Source of the DNA: UBA5239 sp031548025
Lineage (GTDB): Bacteria > Verrucomicrobiota > Lentisphaeria > Victivallales > Victivallaceae
Length of the DNA stretch: 64,000 bases
Direction of reading: 5' to 3'
Assembly: GCA_031548025.1 (NCBI GenBank)
Contig: JAVBRM010000046.1
Span: forward strand, 1 to 64,000
In this document: one piece after another, positions 16,686 to 25,800 of the stretch
How the letters are laid out: each line of letters begins with the position of its first letter
Numbering within the stretch: position 1 is the stretch's first letter
Notes under the pieces: generated by a model
Seen by the model: the letters and a program-made list of their open reading frames with translations, nothing else
Database searches by the model: none
Told to the model about the DNA's origin: nothing
Made by a program: the position numbers and the translations under genes

Positions 16686-18134
16686 ATGCAAAAGAACGAT
16701 ATGGATTTTAAACTATATACTACAGAATCACAAGCGGTTAGGTCCGAGAGTCGGAAGCTGCGGGTGTTTAAAGTTATGATATGGGTAGGAGTTGTCCTCG
16801 GAGTTGCCGGAGCTGTCAACATTATTACCAGACCGCAATTTTCGGGTTTTGTCTCCGGTAATTTCAGCTATGGATTGGCGATGACGGGCTTGGTCATATC
16901 GTTTGCCTCCCTGACTTATTTCCTGCTCCAGAGCGTGCTGGCTTATTTTTACCGCCCGGCTCCGACGCTGGAAGATGCCGAGCTGCCGCGCTGCACCGTC
17001 ATCGTGCCCGCCTACAATGAAGGCTGCTATGTGGCCACTACCCTGAAAAGCGTGCTCAGCAGCAATTATCCGGCGGACAAACTGGAAGTCATCGCCATTA
17101 ACGACGGTAGCCAGGATGATACCTGGGAATGGATTTACCGCGCTTCCGAGGAAGCCAAGGGCCGGATTATTCCGATCAATCTGCATAAAAACGGCGGCAA
17201 GCGCCATGCTCTTTACCAGGGATTCCGGATGGCTACCGGTGATATTGTCGTGACCATCGACAGCGATTCGGAAATCGATCCCGACGCTTTGCGCAAAATC
17301 GCTTCGCCGTTTACCGATCCCAAAGTCGGCGCCGTGGCCGGAAATATCCGGATCAGCAACCTCGACGAAGGTTTTATCCCCAAAATGCTTGACGTGGCGT
17401 TTGCTTTCGGTTTTGAATTCATGCGCAGCGCCCAGAGCCATGTTCGTTCCGTACTGTGTACTCCCGGAGCTTTGAGCGCTTACCGTCTCAGCGCCATCCG
17501 TCCGTTTGCCGACGAATGGGTCAACCAGACTTTCCTCGGCCGTCCGTCCGGCATCGGTGAAGATCGCGCTCTCTCGAGCATGGTCATTCGCGAAGGCTAC
17601 TATGTGACTTACCAGAATAATGCCGTCGCGTATACCAAAATGCCGACCAACTACCGGACTTTGTGCAAAATGCTGATCCGCTGGTGCCGCAGCGACGTGC
17701 GCGAAAATTTCCTGATGCTCGGGTTTGTTTTCAGCCCCAAAGCAAATTTCGATCTCTGCCTGGTCGTACTTCTGGTAAACCTGGTTTTCCAGAGTGTGTC
17801 GATTCTGTTGCCGGCCTTCTTCCTTCCGTTGCTGATCAGCGGTTTATTCATCCACCCGCTTGCCTGTCTGCAATATACCTTTGTCAGTTGTATTTTCTGG
17901 TCGGCGATACCGGCCTGGATTTACGCTTTTAATTACAATCGCAGGGAAGCGGTCTGGTCGTGTGTTTATGGTTTCTACAGCATTCCGATGTTGTCATGGA
18001 TCAGCGTTTATTCCTTTTTCACCATGCGCAATTCCAAATGGCTGACCCGTTCACTGCCGGCCGCCAAGGTTGCGGCACTGCGTTTGCAGAGCTCGCCCAA
18101 GGCCGCCGCCAGTGAGGTTGTTCCGGCTGCGTAA
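16686..18134 (+). CDS. Processive family 2 glycosyltransferase, membrane-bound
   Basis: GT2 enzyme similar to hyaluronan, chitin and poly-N-acetylglucosamine synthases. 482 residues. Two N-terminal membrane helices (residues about 30-80) are followed by the GT-A domain with VIVPAYNEG, NDGSQDDT, the DSDSEID metal-binding motif, the GEDRALS catalytic base and RWCRSD in place of the Q/RxxRW product-binding motif. Three to five membrane helices follow. A GGAG-like site (ACAGGAGTG) precedes the ATG. The polymer made cannot be told from sequence; the gene stands alone without export or modification genes. Confidence 0.9.
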   Translation: MQKNDMDFKLYTTESQAVRSESRKLRVFKVMIWVGVVLGVAGAVNIITRPQFSGFVSGNFSYGLAMTGLVISFASLTYFLLQSVLAYFYRPAPTLEDAELPRCTVIVPAYNEGCYVATTLKSVLSSNYPADKLEVIAINDGSQDDTWEWIYRASEEAKGRIIPINLHKNGGKRHALYQGFRMATGDIVVTIDSDSEIDPDALRKIASPFTDPKVGAVAGNIRISNLDEGFIPKMLDVAFAFGFEFMRSAQSHVRSVLCTPGALSAYRLSAIRPFADEWVNQTFLGRPSGIGEDRALSSMVIREGYYVTYQNNAVAYTKMPTNYRTLCKMLIRWCRSDVRENFLMLGFVFSPKANFDLCLVVLLVNLVFQSVSILLPAFFLPLLISGLFIHPLACLQYTFVSCIFWSAIPAWIYAFNYNRREAVWSCVYGFYSIPMLSWISVYSFFTMRNSKWLTRSLPAAKVAALRLQSSPKAAASEVVPAA

Positions 18135-18250
18135 GACTCGACGATTCCTGCCCAAATCACATTTTTTTTTGGAATAATTTTTTCCGTTGTCTTGTTATCT
18201 CGGCAGATGATGGTATTTTATTAGAATTGTTTTTGGAAGGATATTGAGTT

Positions 18251-18619
18251 ATGTTTGAAATTGAAACGGTACGGAGTTTTTCCGCGGCGCACCAGTTGCG
18301 GGGATATCAAGGGGATTGCTCGGCATTGCATGGTCATTCCTGGAAGGTCAAGGTTGTCTTGCAGGCTTCCCAACTGGATGAAATCGGTATTGCGGTGGAT
18401 TTTCGCAAGCTGAAAGCGGTTATGGATGAGGTTCTTGCCGAATTCGACCATACCAATATTGCCGAAATAGAGCGTTTTCGCGAGGTCAATCCGACCAGCG
18501 AAAACCTGGCCATGAACATCTATCACCTGGTTTCCGGGCGCATGAACAGCGATACTGTCAAGGTCGCACGGGTAACTGTGTCGGAGTCTCCGGACACTTC
18601 CGCCACCTATTATGAGTAA
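18251..18619 (+). CDS. queD: 6-carboxy-tetrahydropterin synthase QueD
   Basis: Converts dihydroneopterin triphosphate to 6-carboxy-tetrahydropterin, the second step of queuosine (preQ0) synthesis. 122 residues. Zinc ligands are His in FSAAHQL and the two histidines of LHGHSW, with the nucleophilic cysteine in GDCSALHGH. The C-terminal VTVSESPDTSATYYE carries the conserved glutamate. AAGGA lies 8-12 bases before the ATG. It is the first gene of the queDEC run; no preQ1-type riboswitch was recognised in the 116 bases upstream. Confidence 0.94.
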   Translation: MFEIETVRSFSAAHQLRGYQGDCSALHGHSWKVKVVLQASQLDEIGIAVDFRKLKAVMDEVLAEFDHTNIAEIERFREVNPTSENLAMNIYHLVSGRMNSDTVKVARVTVSESPDTSATYYE

Positions 18620-18643
18620 AAAAACGTTAAAAAGGATTTTGTG

Positions 18644-19306
18644 ATGAGTGATAACAACACGTTGCTGGTAAACGAAACATTCTTGAGCATTCAAGGGGAG
18701 TCGACTTATGCCGGACTGCCCTGCTTTTTTATCCGCTTGGCCGGATGCAATCTGAATTGTTCATATTGCGACACTGCCTATGCGAAGAAATTTGACGACG
18801 GGCAGCCGGTCTCCATTCAGGAACTGGTAGACCTGGCCGAAGAAGCCAACAGCAGTCTGGTGCTGATTACCGGCGGTGAGCCGATGCTCCAGGAAGCGGT
18901 TCCGGCTCTTTGCCGCGCACTGCTCGACGCCCAGTTCCAGGTGCTTTTTGAAACCAACGGCAGTGTGGCGCTGGATGATTTGCCGTGGCGCGTCACCAAA
19001 GTTATGGATATCAAGCTGCCCTCGAGTGGCGAAGCCGATAAATTGCTTGTCGACAATCTCGAATTGCTCAATGAGCGCGATGAAATCAAATTTGTCGTTG
19101 GCGACCGTGCCGATTTCGATTATGCGTTGAAGTTGATCGACGAGCATGAGCTTGACGAAATCACTGAAAAGATTCTTTTCAGTCCGGTTTTCGGCAAACT
19201 CGAGCCTAAAGAACTGGCAAGCTGGATCATCAGCGAACAGCCGGTCGGCCGGATGCAACTCCAGCTTCACAAATATATCTGGGCTCCGGAAACCCGCGGG
19301 GTTTGA
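18644..19306 (+). CDS. queE: 7-carboxy-7-deazaguanine synthase QueE
   Basis: Radical SAM enzyme that contracts 6-carboxy-tetrahydropterin to 7-carboxy-7-deazaguanine. About 220 residues. FLSIQGESTYAGLPC is the substrate loop; the SAM cluster is CNLNCSYC; ITGGEP is the GGE motif. The ATG at 18644 was chosen over GTG at 18641, both being served by AAAGGA. It lies 24 bases after queD and is followed by queC with almost no gap. Confidence 0.95.
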   Translation: MSDNNTLLVNETFLSIQGESTYAGLPCFFIRLAGCNLNCSYCDTAYAKKFDDGQPVSIQELVDLAEEANSSLVLITGGEPMLQEAVPALCRALLDAQFQVLFETNGSVALDDLPWRVTKVMDIKLPSSGEADKLLVDNLELLNERDEIKFVVGDRADFDYALKLIDEHELDEITEKILFSPVFGKLEPKELASWIISEQPVGRMQLQLHKYIWAPETRGV

Positions 19307-19308
19307 AG

Positions 19309-19977
19309 ATGCCCCGAGCCGTAGTTCTGGTCAGCGGCGGTCAAGATTCCGCCACTTGCCTGGCAATTGCCGCGGCGCAAGGTTTCGAGTGTTACGCCCT
19401 GAGTATCGACTACGGCCAGCGTAATCTCCCTGAGCTGGAAGCGGCCAAACGGGTCGCCGCCATGCTCGGAGCCAAGCGCCACATCATCATCAACGCCGAT
19501 TTGCGGCAGTGGGGCGGTTCCGCCTTGACTGACGACAGCATCGAAGTTCCGGATGGGACTTCCGATCAGATCCCGGTAACCTACGTACCGTCGCGCAATC
19601 TGATTTTCCTCTCCTTCGCCACCAGTTGGGCGGAGGTATTGGGGGCGTGCGATATCTTTATCGGGGTGAATGCGGTGGATTATTCCGGTTATCCGGATTG
19701 CCGCCCGGCGTTTATCGAGAGCTTCAATCAAACCGCCAATCTGGCTACCAAAAGCGTCGACGAGGGTTGGAAATTCCGTATCCATGCGCCGCTGCAGAGT
19801 CTCTCCAAAGCTCAAATTATCCGCAAAGGACACGAGCTTGGAGTGGATTACAGCCAGACATTGACCTGTTACAATCCCGATGCCGCGGGCTTGGCCTGCG
19901 GTAAATGCGCCAGTTGCACTTTGCGCAAACAGGGATTTGCCGAAGCCGGTTTACCCGATACTACCCGGTATCAGTGA
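19309..19977 (+). CDS. queC: 7-cyano-7-deazaguanine synthase QueC
   Basis: ATP-dependent conversion of 7-carboxy-7-deazaguanine to preQ0. 222 residues. It has the PP-loop LVSGGQDSATCL near the N-terminus, the SIDYGQRN segment and the zinc-binding C-terminal CGKCASCTLRKQGF with a third ligand in TCYNPD. ATG at 19309 sits 2 bases after the queE stop; a TTG two codons earlier overlaps it. The 3' end overlaps the convergent oxidoreductase gene by 7 bases. Confidence 0.95.
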   Translation: MPRAVVLVSGGQDSATCLAIAAAQGFECYALSIDYGQRNLPELEAAKRVAAMLGAKRHIIINADLRQWGGSALTDDSIEVPDGTSDQIPVTYVPSRNLIFLSFATSWAEVLGACDIFIGVNAVDYSGYPDCRPAFIESFNQTANLATKSVDEGWKFRIHAPLQSLSKAQIIRKGHELGVDYSQTLTCYNPDAAGLACGKCASCTLRKQGFAEAGLPDTTRYQ

Positions 19978-20936
19978 ATATTCCAGTAAGGAAGCGGAAA
20001 TTCCATCATGGTGTGAAACCCGATGGAAATACGGCGAATTGAGGCGACGCAGTTCAGGACGATCGCGGCGGAAGCGTCGTCGCCGTGAATTCCCCCTTCG
20101 ATTCGACTGGTAAATGACGGCGTACCCTTGATCTCGATCTGGTCACAGGGAGCGGTTTCTCCGGCGGAAGCCCGGAAATAAAGTTCGATTTTAGCTTCAT
20201 CATCGATATATCCGGTCGCGCTCTGCAGAATTCCGGCGACTTTGCCGTCTTGCCCCATGACCGGCGATACTTCGCTGACGATTTGGGTAATCTGCCATTT
20301 GAAAGCGTCCGACAACATATAAATCGACTCCGTCAGCCCGATATGACCGAAACCGCCGGCGGCATTGACCCGGTCGAATTCTTCCAGAGTCATGCCTACT
20401 CCCACTTTGTGCTGGAATTGTTGCCTCCGGCAACCGGCATCCTGGATGCGGGATATTCGGATACTGTCGATATCCTGGCAGATCGTACTCATCACCAACG
20501 GTAGAAAGTCCATCAGGAAACCGGGGTTGACGCCCGCGCCCACCACCGGTACGCCGCGCCGCCGGGCCAGGATATCCAACTCGGCGGCCGCTTGCGGAGC
20601 CGTCCGCCACGGATAAGCCAGTTCTTCACAGGTGGTAACCAGCGGAACCGCACAGGAAACAACTTCTTTACAGCTTTCCATAATTTGGGCCACCGAGGAG
20701 ACCGTGGTCAGGATTGCCGCATCGGCATTGACCCGGTTCAGGAGGCCGCGAATGGAATTTTCGATAATGACCCCACTGGGGGGACCGCCGCAAAGTGTTC
20801 CCAAATCCTTGTCCGCGAGTTCGGGCGCGATATCCACGGCACCGATTATTTTCAGATTTCCGGATTTCATGACACGTTTGGCGATCAACTGCCCGAGCTC
20901 ACCGACTCCGATTAAGACGATTTTTAATGCTTCCAT
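19971..20936 (-). CDS. DapB-like NAD(P)-dependent oxidoreductase
   Basis: 321-residue Rossmann-fold enzyme related to dihydrodipicolinate reductase and 2,4-diaminopentanoate dehydrogenase. The dinucleotide site is IVLIGVGELGQLIAKR at the N-terminus. The central VVGAGVNPGFLMDFLPLVM is typical of the diaminopentanoate dehydrogenase-like group rather than true DapB, which is shorter (about 250-270 residues). It overlaps the end of the upstream MFS gene by 13 bases, so the two are coupled. The substrate is unknown. Confidence 0.75.
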   Translation of the reverse strand: MEALKIVLIGVGELGQLIAKRVMKSGNLKIIGAVDIAPELADKDLGTLCGGPPSGVIIENSIRGLLNRVNADAAILTTVSSVAQIMESCKEVVSCAVPLVTTCEELAYPWRTAPQAAAELDILARRRGVPVVGAGVNPGFLMDFLPLVMSTICQDIDSIRISRIQDAGCRRQQFQHKVGVGMTLEEFDRVNAAGGFGHIGLTESIYMLSDAFKWQITQIVSEVSPVMGQDGKVAGILQSATGYIDDEAKIELYFRASAGETAPCDQIEIKGTPSFTSRIEGGIHGDDASAAIVLNCVASIRRISIGFHTMMEFPLPYWNIH

Positions 20937-22150
20937 GTGTTATTCCTCTGCCGGAGCACCAGCAGGAACATCGGTATCAGCAGGAAGAAAATAGCCCCGC
21001 CGACATAGAAAATCCAACGCACTCCCAAGTGATAAATAATATAGCCGCCGATCAGCGAGCTGAAAATCGAACCGCCGATTCGGCAAGTGGCCGACCAACC
21101 GAATACCGCGCCGCGCTTGTTACGCGGTGTGGCGCGCGAAAGCATCGTCTGAAACACCGGGTCCAGGCCACCCGCGAAAAAGTAATTGAAAAAGCGCGAA
21201 ATCCCAAGCATCGGCAGCGAAACCGCCGCCCCTTGGATCAGCATCATCACCCCGGCGGCGATTGCGGCCGGCAAAACGATTTTACCCGGCGAAAAACGGT
21301 CGCTCAAGTGCCCGAGGATCAAGCCCGAAGCAATCCCCGCCACCGCCGCGATCGCGCTGATGATGGCGGTCCACTTGGCGGTATCCAGCGGACCGTGAAC
21401 GACTTCGACCTGCATGGCGACGAACGGACTGTCGAAATTGCGTGCCAGCCCCATGAACAGGAACAACGCCAGCATGGACCAGACCAGGTAGCTGAATTTC
21501 GGCAGGACGAACCGGGGCTTGCCGTTTTGGCGGTGCAACCTCTCCCGGGCGGCTTTTTCCCGTCTTTTATCCTTGGGGACAAAGTCTTCATCGACAAAGA
21601 AAAAGACCACGGCGGCGGCCATAAAAAGCATGACTCCGCAAATTATAAACGTCCAGGTAAAACCGAATTTACTGATCGTATAGCCGCCGATCACAAACCC
21701 CAGCATGTTGCCGCTCCACAATGCCGAGCTCAAAGCCCCCAGCGCAAACCCGTGTTTTTCCTCCGGGGTAATGCTGCAGACCAGCGTCTGGGCCGCGTTG
21801 ACCGTCCCCGAAAACACCCCCACCACGAAACGCAGGATCACCAGAATTATCGCAAACGGCGACAAGGCCATCAGCGGCATAAGCAGAGCCGAAAGCAGAT
21901 TGGCCCGCAACAACATGATTTTGCGTCCATAACGGTCCGCCAAGGTGCCCCACAACGGTGTAAACAGACAGAATCCAAGCTGACCGGAGAAGTAAAAAGC
22001 CGCCACCCAGGCGCCGCGGGTACTGACATCTTCAATATGCAGGTGGTCACGCAAAAAAAGCGGTATGAAGGGAACTACCGCGCCGAAGGCCGCCAATGAC
22101 AAAATTTGCGAAAACCAAACAAAAAATAAACTTCTCTTCCAGTTAATCAT
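20924..22150 (-). CDS. MFS transporter, multidrug-efflux-like
   Basis: 408-residue transporter with twelve predicted membrane helices. The loop GTLADRYGRKIMLLRA between helices 2 and 3 is the MFS signature (motif A), echoed after helix 8 by LGHLSDRFSPGKIV. The highly charged central loop (DKRREKAARERLHRQNG) is usual. The coupling to a DapB-like enzyme suggests a small metabolite exporter or importer rather than a drug pump, but this is inference. Confidence 0.85.
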   Translation of the reverse strand: MINWKRSLFFVWFSQILSLAAFGAVVPFIPLFLRDHLHIEDVSTRGAWVAAFYFSGQLGFCLFTPLWGTLADRYGRKIMLLRANLLSALLMPLMALSPFAIILVILRFVVGVFSGTVNAAQTLVCSITPEEKHGFALGALSSALWSGNMLGFVIGGYTISKFGFTWTFIICGVMLFMAAAVVFFFVDEDFVPKDKRREKAARERLHRQNGKPRFVLPKFSYLVWSMLALFLFMGLARNFDSPFVAMQVEVVHGPLDTAKWTAIISAIAAVAGIASGLILGHLSDRFSPGKIVLPAAIAAGVMMLIQGAAVSLPMLGISRFFNYFFAGGLDPVFQTMLSRATPRNKRGAVFGWSATCRIGGSIFSSLIGGYIIYHLGVRWIFYVGGAIFFLLIPMFLLVLRQRNNTWKH

Positions 22151-22264
22151 CGAAAATTCTCCCGGTCCGGTCAGGAACCGCGATTTTAGAAAATTATGAT
22201 AGTAATCTACACCCGTTCTGGATTATTCCCAATGCGAATAACTGAAAAAGAGGACAAAAGCGCC

Positions 22265-22288
22265 CGCGCCTGATGGATATCAGGTGCG
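22265..22288 (-). terminator. Rho-independent terminator of higBA
   Basis: Ten-pair stem around CCTGAT-GGAT-ATCAGG with one G-T pair. On the minus strand it follows the antitoxin gene by about 10 bases and is followed by a short CTTTT tract. Confidence 0.6.
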
Positions 22289-22298
22289 GTACTGGAAA

Positions 22299-22616
22299 TT
22301 ACGGATGGGGGAGCGGCTCGGTTACGATGCTTTTGACCGAACGTCCGGTGGCATGAAACAGCCTGGTAACGGTTTTCCAACTCGGAACCCGGCTCCCCTT
22401 GAGGATGCGAGAGACGGCGGATTGAGTGGTACCCATGCGTTCGGCGATTTCCTGTTGGGAGAGGCCGGATTCTTTCACCGCGTCGAGCATGGCGTCGATG
22501 ATGGCGAATTCCTCCTGGATCTCGGCATATGCCCGACGCCCTTCCTCAGTGGCCATGACGCGGCGCATTGCTTCTTCGTGGTCGTGTGGAACCGGATTGT
22601 ATTTATCTTTGCTCAT
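22299..22616 (-). CDS. higA: HigA-type antitoxin, XRE family
   Basis: 105 residues. An N-terminal extension of about 45 residues, likely the toxin-contacting part, precedes a helix-turn-helix of the Cro/CI type (GLSQQEIAERMGTTQSAVSR). It is the second gene of the pair, overlapping the toxin gene by 14 bases; toxin-first order is typical of higBA. It probably represses its own promoter upstream of the toxin gene. Confidence 0.87.
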   Translation of the reverse strand: MSKDKYNPVPHDHEEAMRRVMATEEGRRAYAEIQEEFAIIDAMLDAVKESGLSQQEIAERMGTTQSAVSRILKGSRVPSWKTVTRLFHATGRSVKSIVTEPLPHP

Positions 22617-22938
22617 TTTGAACCTCCTTCATACGTCGGAGCGCTTTGTCGAGTTCCCGTTTCGGGGTTTCCTGCGATTTTTTGATAAAACTGTGCAACA
22701 TGATATAGTGGTTGTGGCGTAGCCAACTATAGAAAATTCTCGCAGAACCGTCATTTGCGATGGCTCGGATTTCCCAAAGTCCATCGACCAAATGGCGCAT
22801 ATGTGGCATTCTCTGGATATTAGGGCCAAACTGAGATAACCGGGTGACTATCATTTCATATTTGGCAAACGTGGCATCCGGGAGTGCTGCAATCTCGCGC
22901 TTTACTTCTTCATTGTAATATTCGATTTTCCACTGCAT
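22603..22938 (-). CDS. higB: HigB-type toxin, RelE/ParE superfamily (Gp49-like)
   Basis: About 111 residues. Residues such as LWEIRAIANDGSARIFYSW and HSFIKKSQETPKRELDKAL are the core of phage-Gp49/HigB-like mRNA interferases: the basic strand and the KKxxxTPxxEIxxA tail. The start MQWKIEYY at 22938 is preferred to a TTG two codons earlier and follows AAGGA. It forms an operon with the antitoxin downstream and lies between unrelated transport genes. Confidence 0.88.
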   Translation of the reverse strand: MQWKIEYYNEEVKREIAALPDATFAKYEMIVTRLSQFGPNIQRMPHMRHLVDGLWEIRAIANDGSARIFYSWLRHNHYIMLHSFIKKSQETPKRELDKALRRMKEVQNEQR

Positions 22939-23023
22939 AATCAAATCCTTTCGCTTATAATTATAGCACGAAAGTCATAAAAAGCAAGGGTGTTTACTTA
23001 AAAGACCAAATTATCATTTCAAT

Positions 23024-24736
23024 TTAATGATGCGGCGGGGTATTCAGGATTTCTTCCACTTTCATGTAGACCTGCGTCATGTCTTCATTGTGGTGGAGTT
23101 TGCCTTTGTAGTAAAATTCCCGGCGGCTTTCTTTCGTCTCTTGGATGAGTGCTGAGGTCGAAAGTTGTGGCGGCAGGTGAACTTGTACTTGCATCGATTC
23201 GCGGTTGGAATTATGCAGCGTGACCATTCCGGTGGCGTATTCTCCGTGGATGATGGCGTTTTTGCCGGTCAGGCGGACATGATTGCCTTTCAGGTCATCG
23301 TAGGACAATTGCGAGTAACGGTCGGGCATCAGCGGCGACAGCGCATAGAGCGCCAGGCAGGCGAAGCCGCCGGTAACAATGGTCGTGACAATCCCGATTT
23401 TGAACCATTGGAAAAACGAAACATGGATATGCGAGCGTTTTTCCAGCATTCCGAGCGCGACGATGTTAGCGGTACTGCCGATCATGGTGATATTGCCGCC
23501 GAAGCATGCGCCAAACAGCAGCGCCCACCACAACGGCAAGTCTTTCATGCTGACGGCCAGTTTGGCGATGACCGGGCAGAATGCCGCTACAAAAATAACG
23601 TTGTCCACAAATGCCGATCCCAGGGCGGACACTGCGAGAATCAGCGGGATCAGGACGACATTGCTGGTACCGCAGAGCGTGGAAAAATGATTGGCCATGA
23701 CTTTGTCCACGTGGGTGTGTTCCAAGGTTCCCGCCACGGCGAAAAGGAGCATGAAAAAAAGCAGGGTCCACCAGTCGACTTCGCGTTCGATGTAATGACG
23801 GGCGCGGTCGCGTTTGAGGATCATCACGACTCCGGCGCAGATCAGGGGGGCGATCAGCAGAATGCTGTTCTTGCCGAGGCCGAAGAAACGCTCGAGCGGC
23901 GCGTGCGAGGCGATCATGACAATGGTGGCAATCAGCAGGATCAGGCCCTGTTTATATGGGACGTCGATTTTGGGCACCAGGCTGAGATTGCGGGAAAGAC
24001 GTTCTTTCATATTGGTGTCGAATGCCACCAGGTCTTTGCGGTAGAACCACATAGTCATGGCGATGATCAGCCCCAGCGCGACCAGCATGATCGGAAACGA
24101 CCACAGCATGAAGTCACCGAAGGTCAGGCCGGCTTTGGTACCGATATAGATTCCGACCGGGTTGCCCATCATGGTTCCGGCGCTGCCGACATTGGTGGCG
24201 AAAACACAGATGATGATATATGGAGTGGGATTCAGTTTCAGGCGGTCGCAGACCTGAAAAATCAGGGTGGAAATAAAGATGATGGAGGTAACTTCATCCA
24301 CGGCGCAAGCCAGCAGCGCGGAGCAGGCGGCGGTAACGGCAATGAATTTTTTGCCGGTCAAGTTGGGCATGGAGACGATCAGTTGAACCACCCAGGTGAA
24401 GAAACCGAGGTCCCGCAGAGCGCCCACGATGACCATCATGCCGACCAGGAACAAAATCACCTGCAGCGAAGCCGATTCGATAAAAGTGGGAATATCCAGG
24501 GAATTGCTGAAAATCAGGACCGAGAGCCCGAGAAAAGCAATCGCCAAGCGGAAATTCCAGAAAAACAGCGTCCCAAGGATAATTGAAATGAATACTCCGC
24601 AGGAAATCGCCTGTTTGCCGTCAAAAATAGTTGAACCGCCGAGAAATCCGACCAACAGGCCGGCCCCGATCAAGATCCCCATCCGGGTTGCGAATTGTTT
24701 GTTACTTAAAGGATTTGAGCCGCCTTCTTCATGCAT
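23024..24736 (-). CDS. NhaD-type Na+/H+ antiporter (ion transporter superfamily)
   Basis: 570 residues. About twelve membrane helices make up residues 15-465, with the two halves carrying ACAVDEVTSIIFIST and SALGSAFVDNVIFVAAFCP, the acidic-Asn/Thr features of the NhaD/ArsB family, and GTMMGNPVGIYIG. A soluble tail of about 100 residues (from about residue 470) is additional to ordinary NhaD and of unknown role. A strong AGGAGGG site precedes the ATG. It lies 13 bases after the EIIA-CBS gene, which may regulate it. Confidence 0.82.
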   Translation of the reverse strand: MHEEGGSNPLSNKQFATRMGILIGAGLLVGFLGGSTIFDGKQAISCGVFISIILGTLFFWNFRLAIAFLGLSVLIFSNSLDIPTFIESASLQVILFLVGMMVIVGALRDLGFFTWVVQLIVSMPNLTGKKFIAVTAACSALLACAVDEVTSIIFISTLIFQVCDRLKLNPTPYIIICVFATNVGSAGTMMGNPVGIYIGTKAGLTFGDFMLWSFPIMLVALGLIIAMTMWFYRKDLVAFDTNMKERLSRNLSLVPKIDVPYKQGLILLIATIVMIASHAPLERFFGLGKNSILLIAPLICAGVVMILKRDRARHYIEREVDWWTLLFFMLLFAVAGTLEHTHVDKVMANHFSTLCGTSNVVLIPLILAVSALGSAFVDNVIFVAAFCPVIAKLAVSMKDLPLWWALLFGACFGGNITMIGSTANIVALGMLEKRSHIHVSFFQWFKIGIVTTIVTGGFACLALYALSPLMPDRYSQLSYDDLKGNHVRLTGKNAIIHGEYATGMVTLHNSNRESMQVQVHLPPQLSTSALIQETKESRREFYYKGKLHHNEDMTQVYMKVEEILNTPPHH

Positions 24737-24749
24737 GATATATCCCTCC

Positions 24750-25673
24750 TTATTCCCAGAACATTTTGGTAATGAAGCTCTTCAGATTAACCACCCCGAT
24801 CAGCTTGTTGCCTTCCGCCACCAGAATCTGGCGGCATTTGTGGACCAGGAACATTTTGGCGAGCTGGATAGCGGGGAGGTTCGGATTGACCTTGATGTAA
24901 TCTTCACGCATGAAGTCGGCCAGTTTGGTTTCTTCGTCGTCGCGCAACATCTCGGCAAAAGGTTGGAAACGATAGATCGGTGTCAGGTCTTCCAACCAGA
25001 GAACATGGTCCGGCAGGCTGAAACTGAGGATGTCTTCGAGGGAAACCACCCCGCGGATATCGCCTTCCGGGTCAAGCACCGGGATGTCATTGTTGACGCC
25101 GGTAGCCAGAGTCTCGATCGTTTTCTGCAACGTATCGGCCTCCTGGAGTGTAACCGGCCTGGTATTCATAACATCCCGGGCGGTAAGGTATTCCGGCAGC
25201 ATCACGCCGGATGAATGGAAATATTTGAGGACATCGGCCGGATGCTGGAACTTGCCGACATCGGCGATGGCCTCGGGTTTATTGAAATCGGAGGCGAGGG
25301 CGGACAAGACTTGGAGGTGCAACCCGGGATCATCTTTGGGAGTCAGGACCAGTACCACCACATTGACCGGCGGCATACCTTTGACTTTGAAATCGATACC
25401 GGCCGGTGAAGTGCCGAGGGCGACCAGCAACCGTTCCAGGCGCGGCAGCCGGGCATGCGGTACGGCTAAACCGGGAGCTATGACTGTGGGGACTACTTTT
25501 TCCCGGGCAGCGACTTCGGCGACGATAAAATCGGCATCGAGCCCGGCGTTATTGGTGCAAATACGACTTACCAGCTCTCTGATGGCACCATCGGAGTCTG
25601 TGGCCCGGAGACCGCAGATGATGTTTCCTTCAGCCAGAAAGCGGTACAAATGATGATTTCGAATGTCATTCAT
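24750..25673 (-). CDS. PTS EIIA (fructose/nitrogen type) fused to CBS domains
   Basis: 307 residues. The N-terminal half (about 10-150) is a PTS EIIA type-2 domain with the phosphorylatable histidine in APGLAVPHARLPRL. The C-terminal half holds a CBS pair: LTARDVMNTRPVTL...VNNDIPVLDPEGDIRGVV and a second unit ending QILVAEGNKLIGVVNLKS. Such fusions usually act as regulators reading phosphoryl-group flux and adenine nucleotides, not as sugar carriers. The gene immediately precedes an NhaD-type antiporter in one operon, which suggests control of ion transport. Confidence 0.85.
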   Translation of the reverse strand: MNDIRNHHLYRFLAEGNIICGLRATDSDGAIRELVSRICTNNAGLDADFIVAEVAAREKVVPTVIAPGLAVPHARLPRLERLLVALGTSPAGIDFKVKGMPPVNVVVLVLTPKDDPGLHLQVLSALASDFNKPEAIADVGKFQHPADVLKYFHSSGVMLPEYLTARDVMNTRPVTLQEADTLQKTIETLATGVNNDIPVLDPEGDIRGVVSLEDILSFSLPDHVLWLEDLTPIYRFQPFAEMLRDDEETKLADFMREDYIKVNPNLPAIQLAKMFLVHKCRQILVAEGNKLIGVVNLKSFITKMFWE

Positions 25674-25748
25674 ATTACAGCCCCTTATGTTACTCGGATT
25701 TTCGTTTTGCCGATTCGCCGATACCGTAATATCGAAAAAATGGCAAAG

Positions 25749-25767
25749 CGGAAAGCCGATCCGCTAA
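25749..25767 (-). terminator. Possible terminator between acyltransferase fusion and EIIA-CBS operon
   Basis: Minus-strand AGCGGA and TCCGCT pair across a 7-base loop, followed within 8 bases by a TTTTTT tract. It lies 34 bases past the stop of the acyltransferase fusion. Confidence 0.4.
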
Positions 25768-25800
25768 GGCTATAATCAAGTCATACCGGAAAAATTACGG

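Noticed and set aside
18135..18250. preQ1 riboswitch upstream of queD
   Set aside because: No recognisable preQ1-I, II or III hairpin and tail sequence was found.
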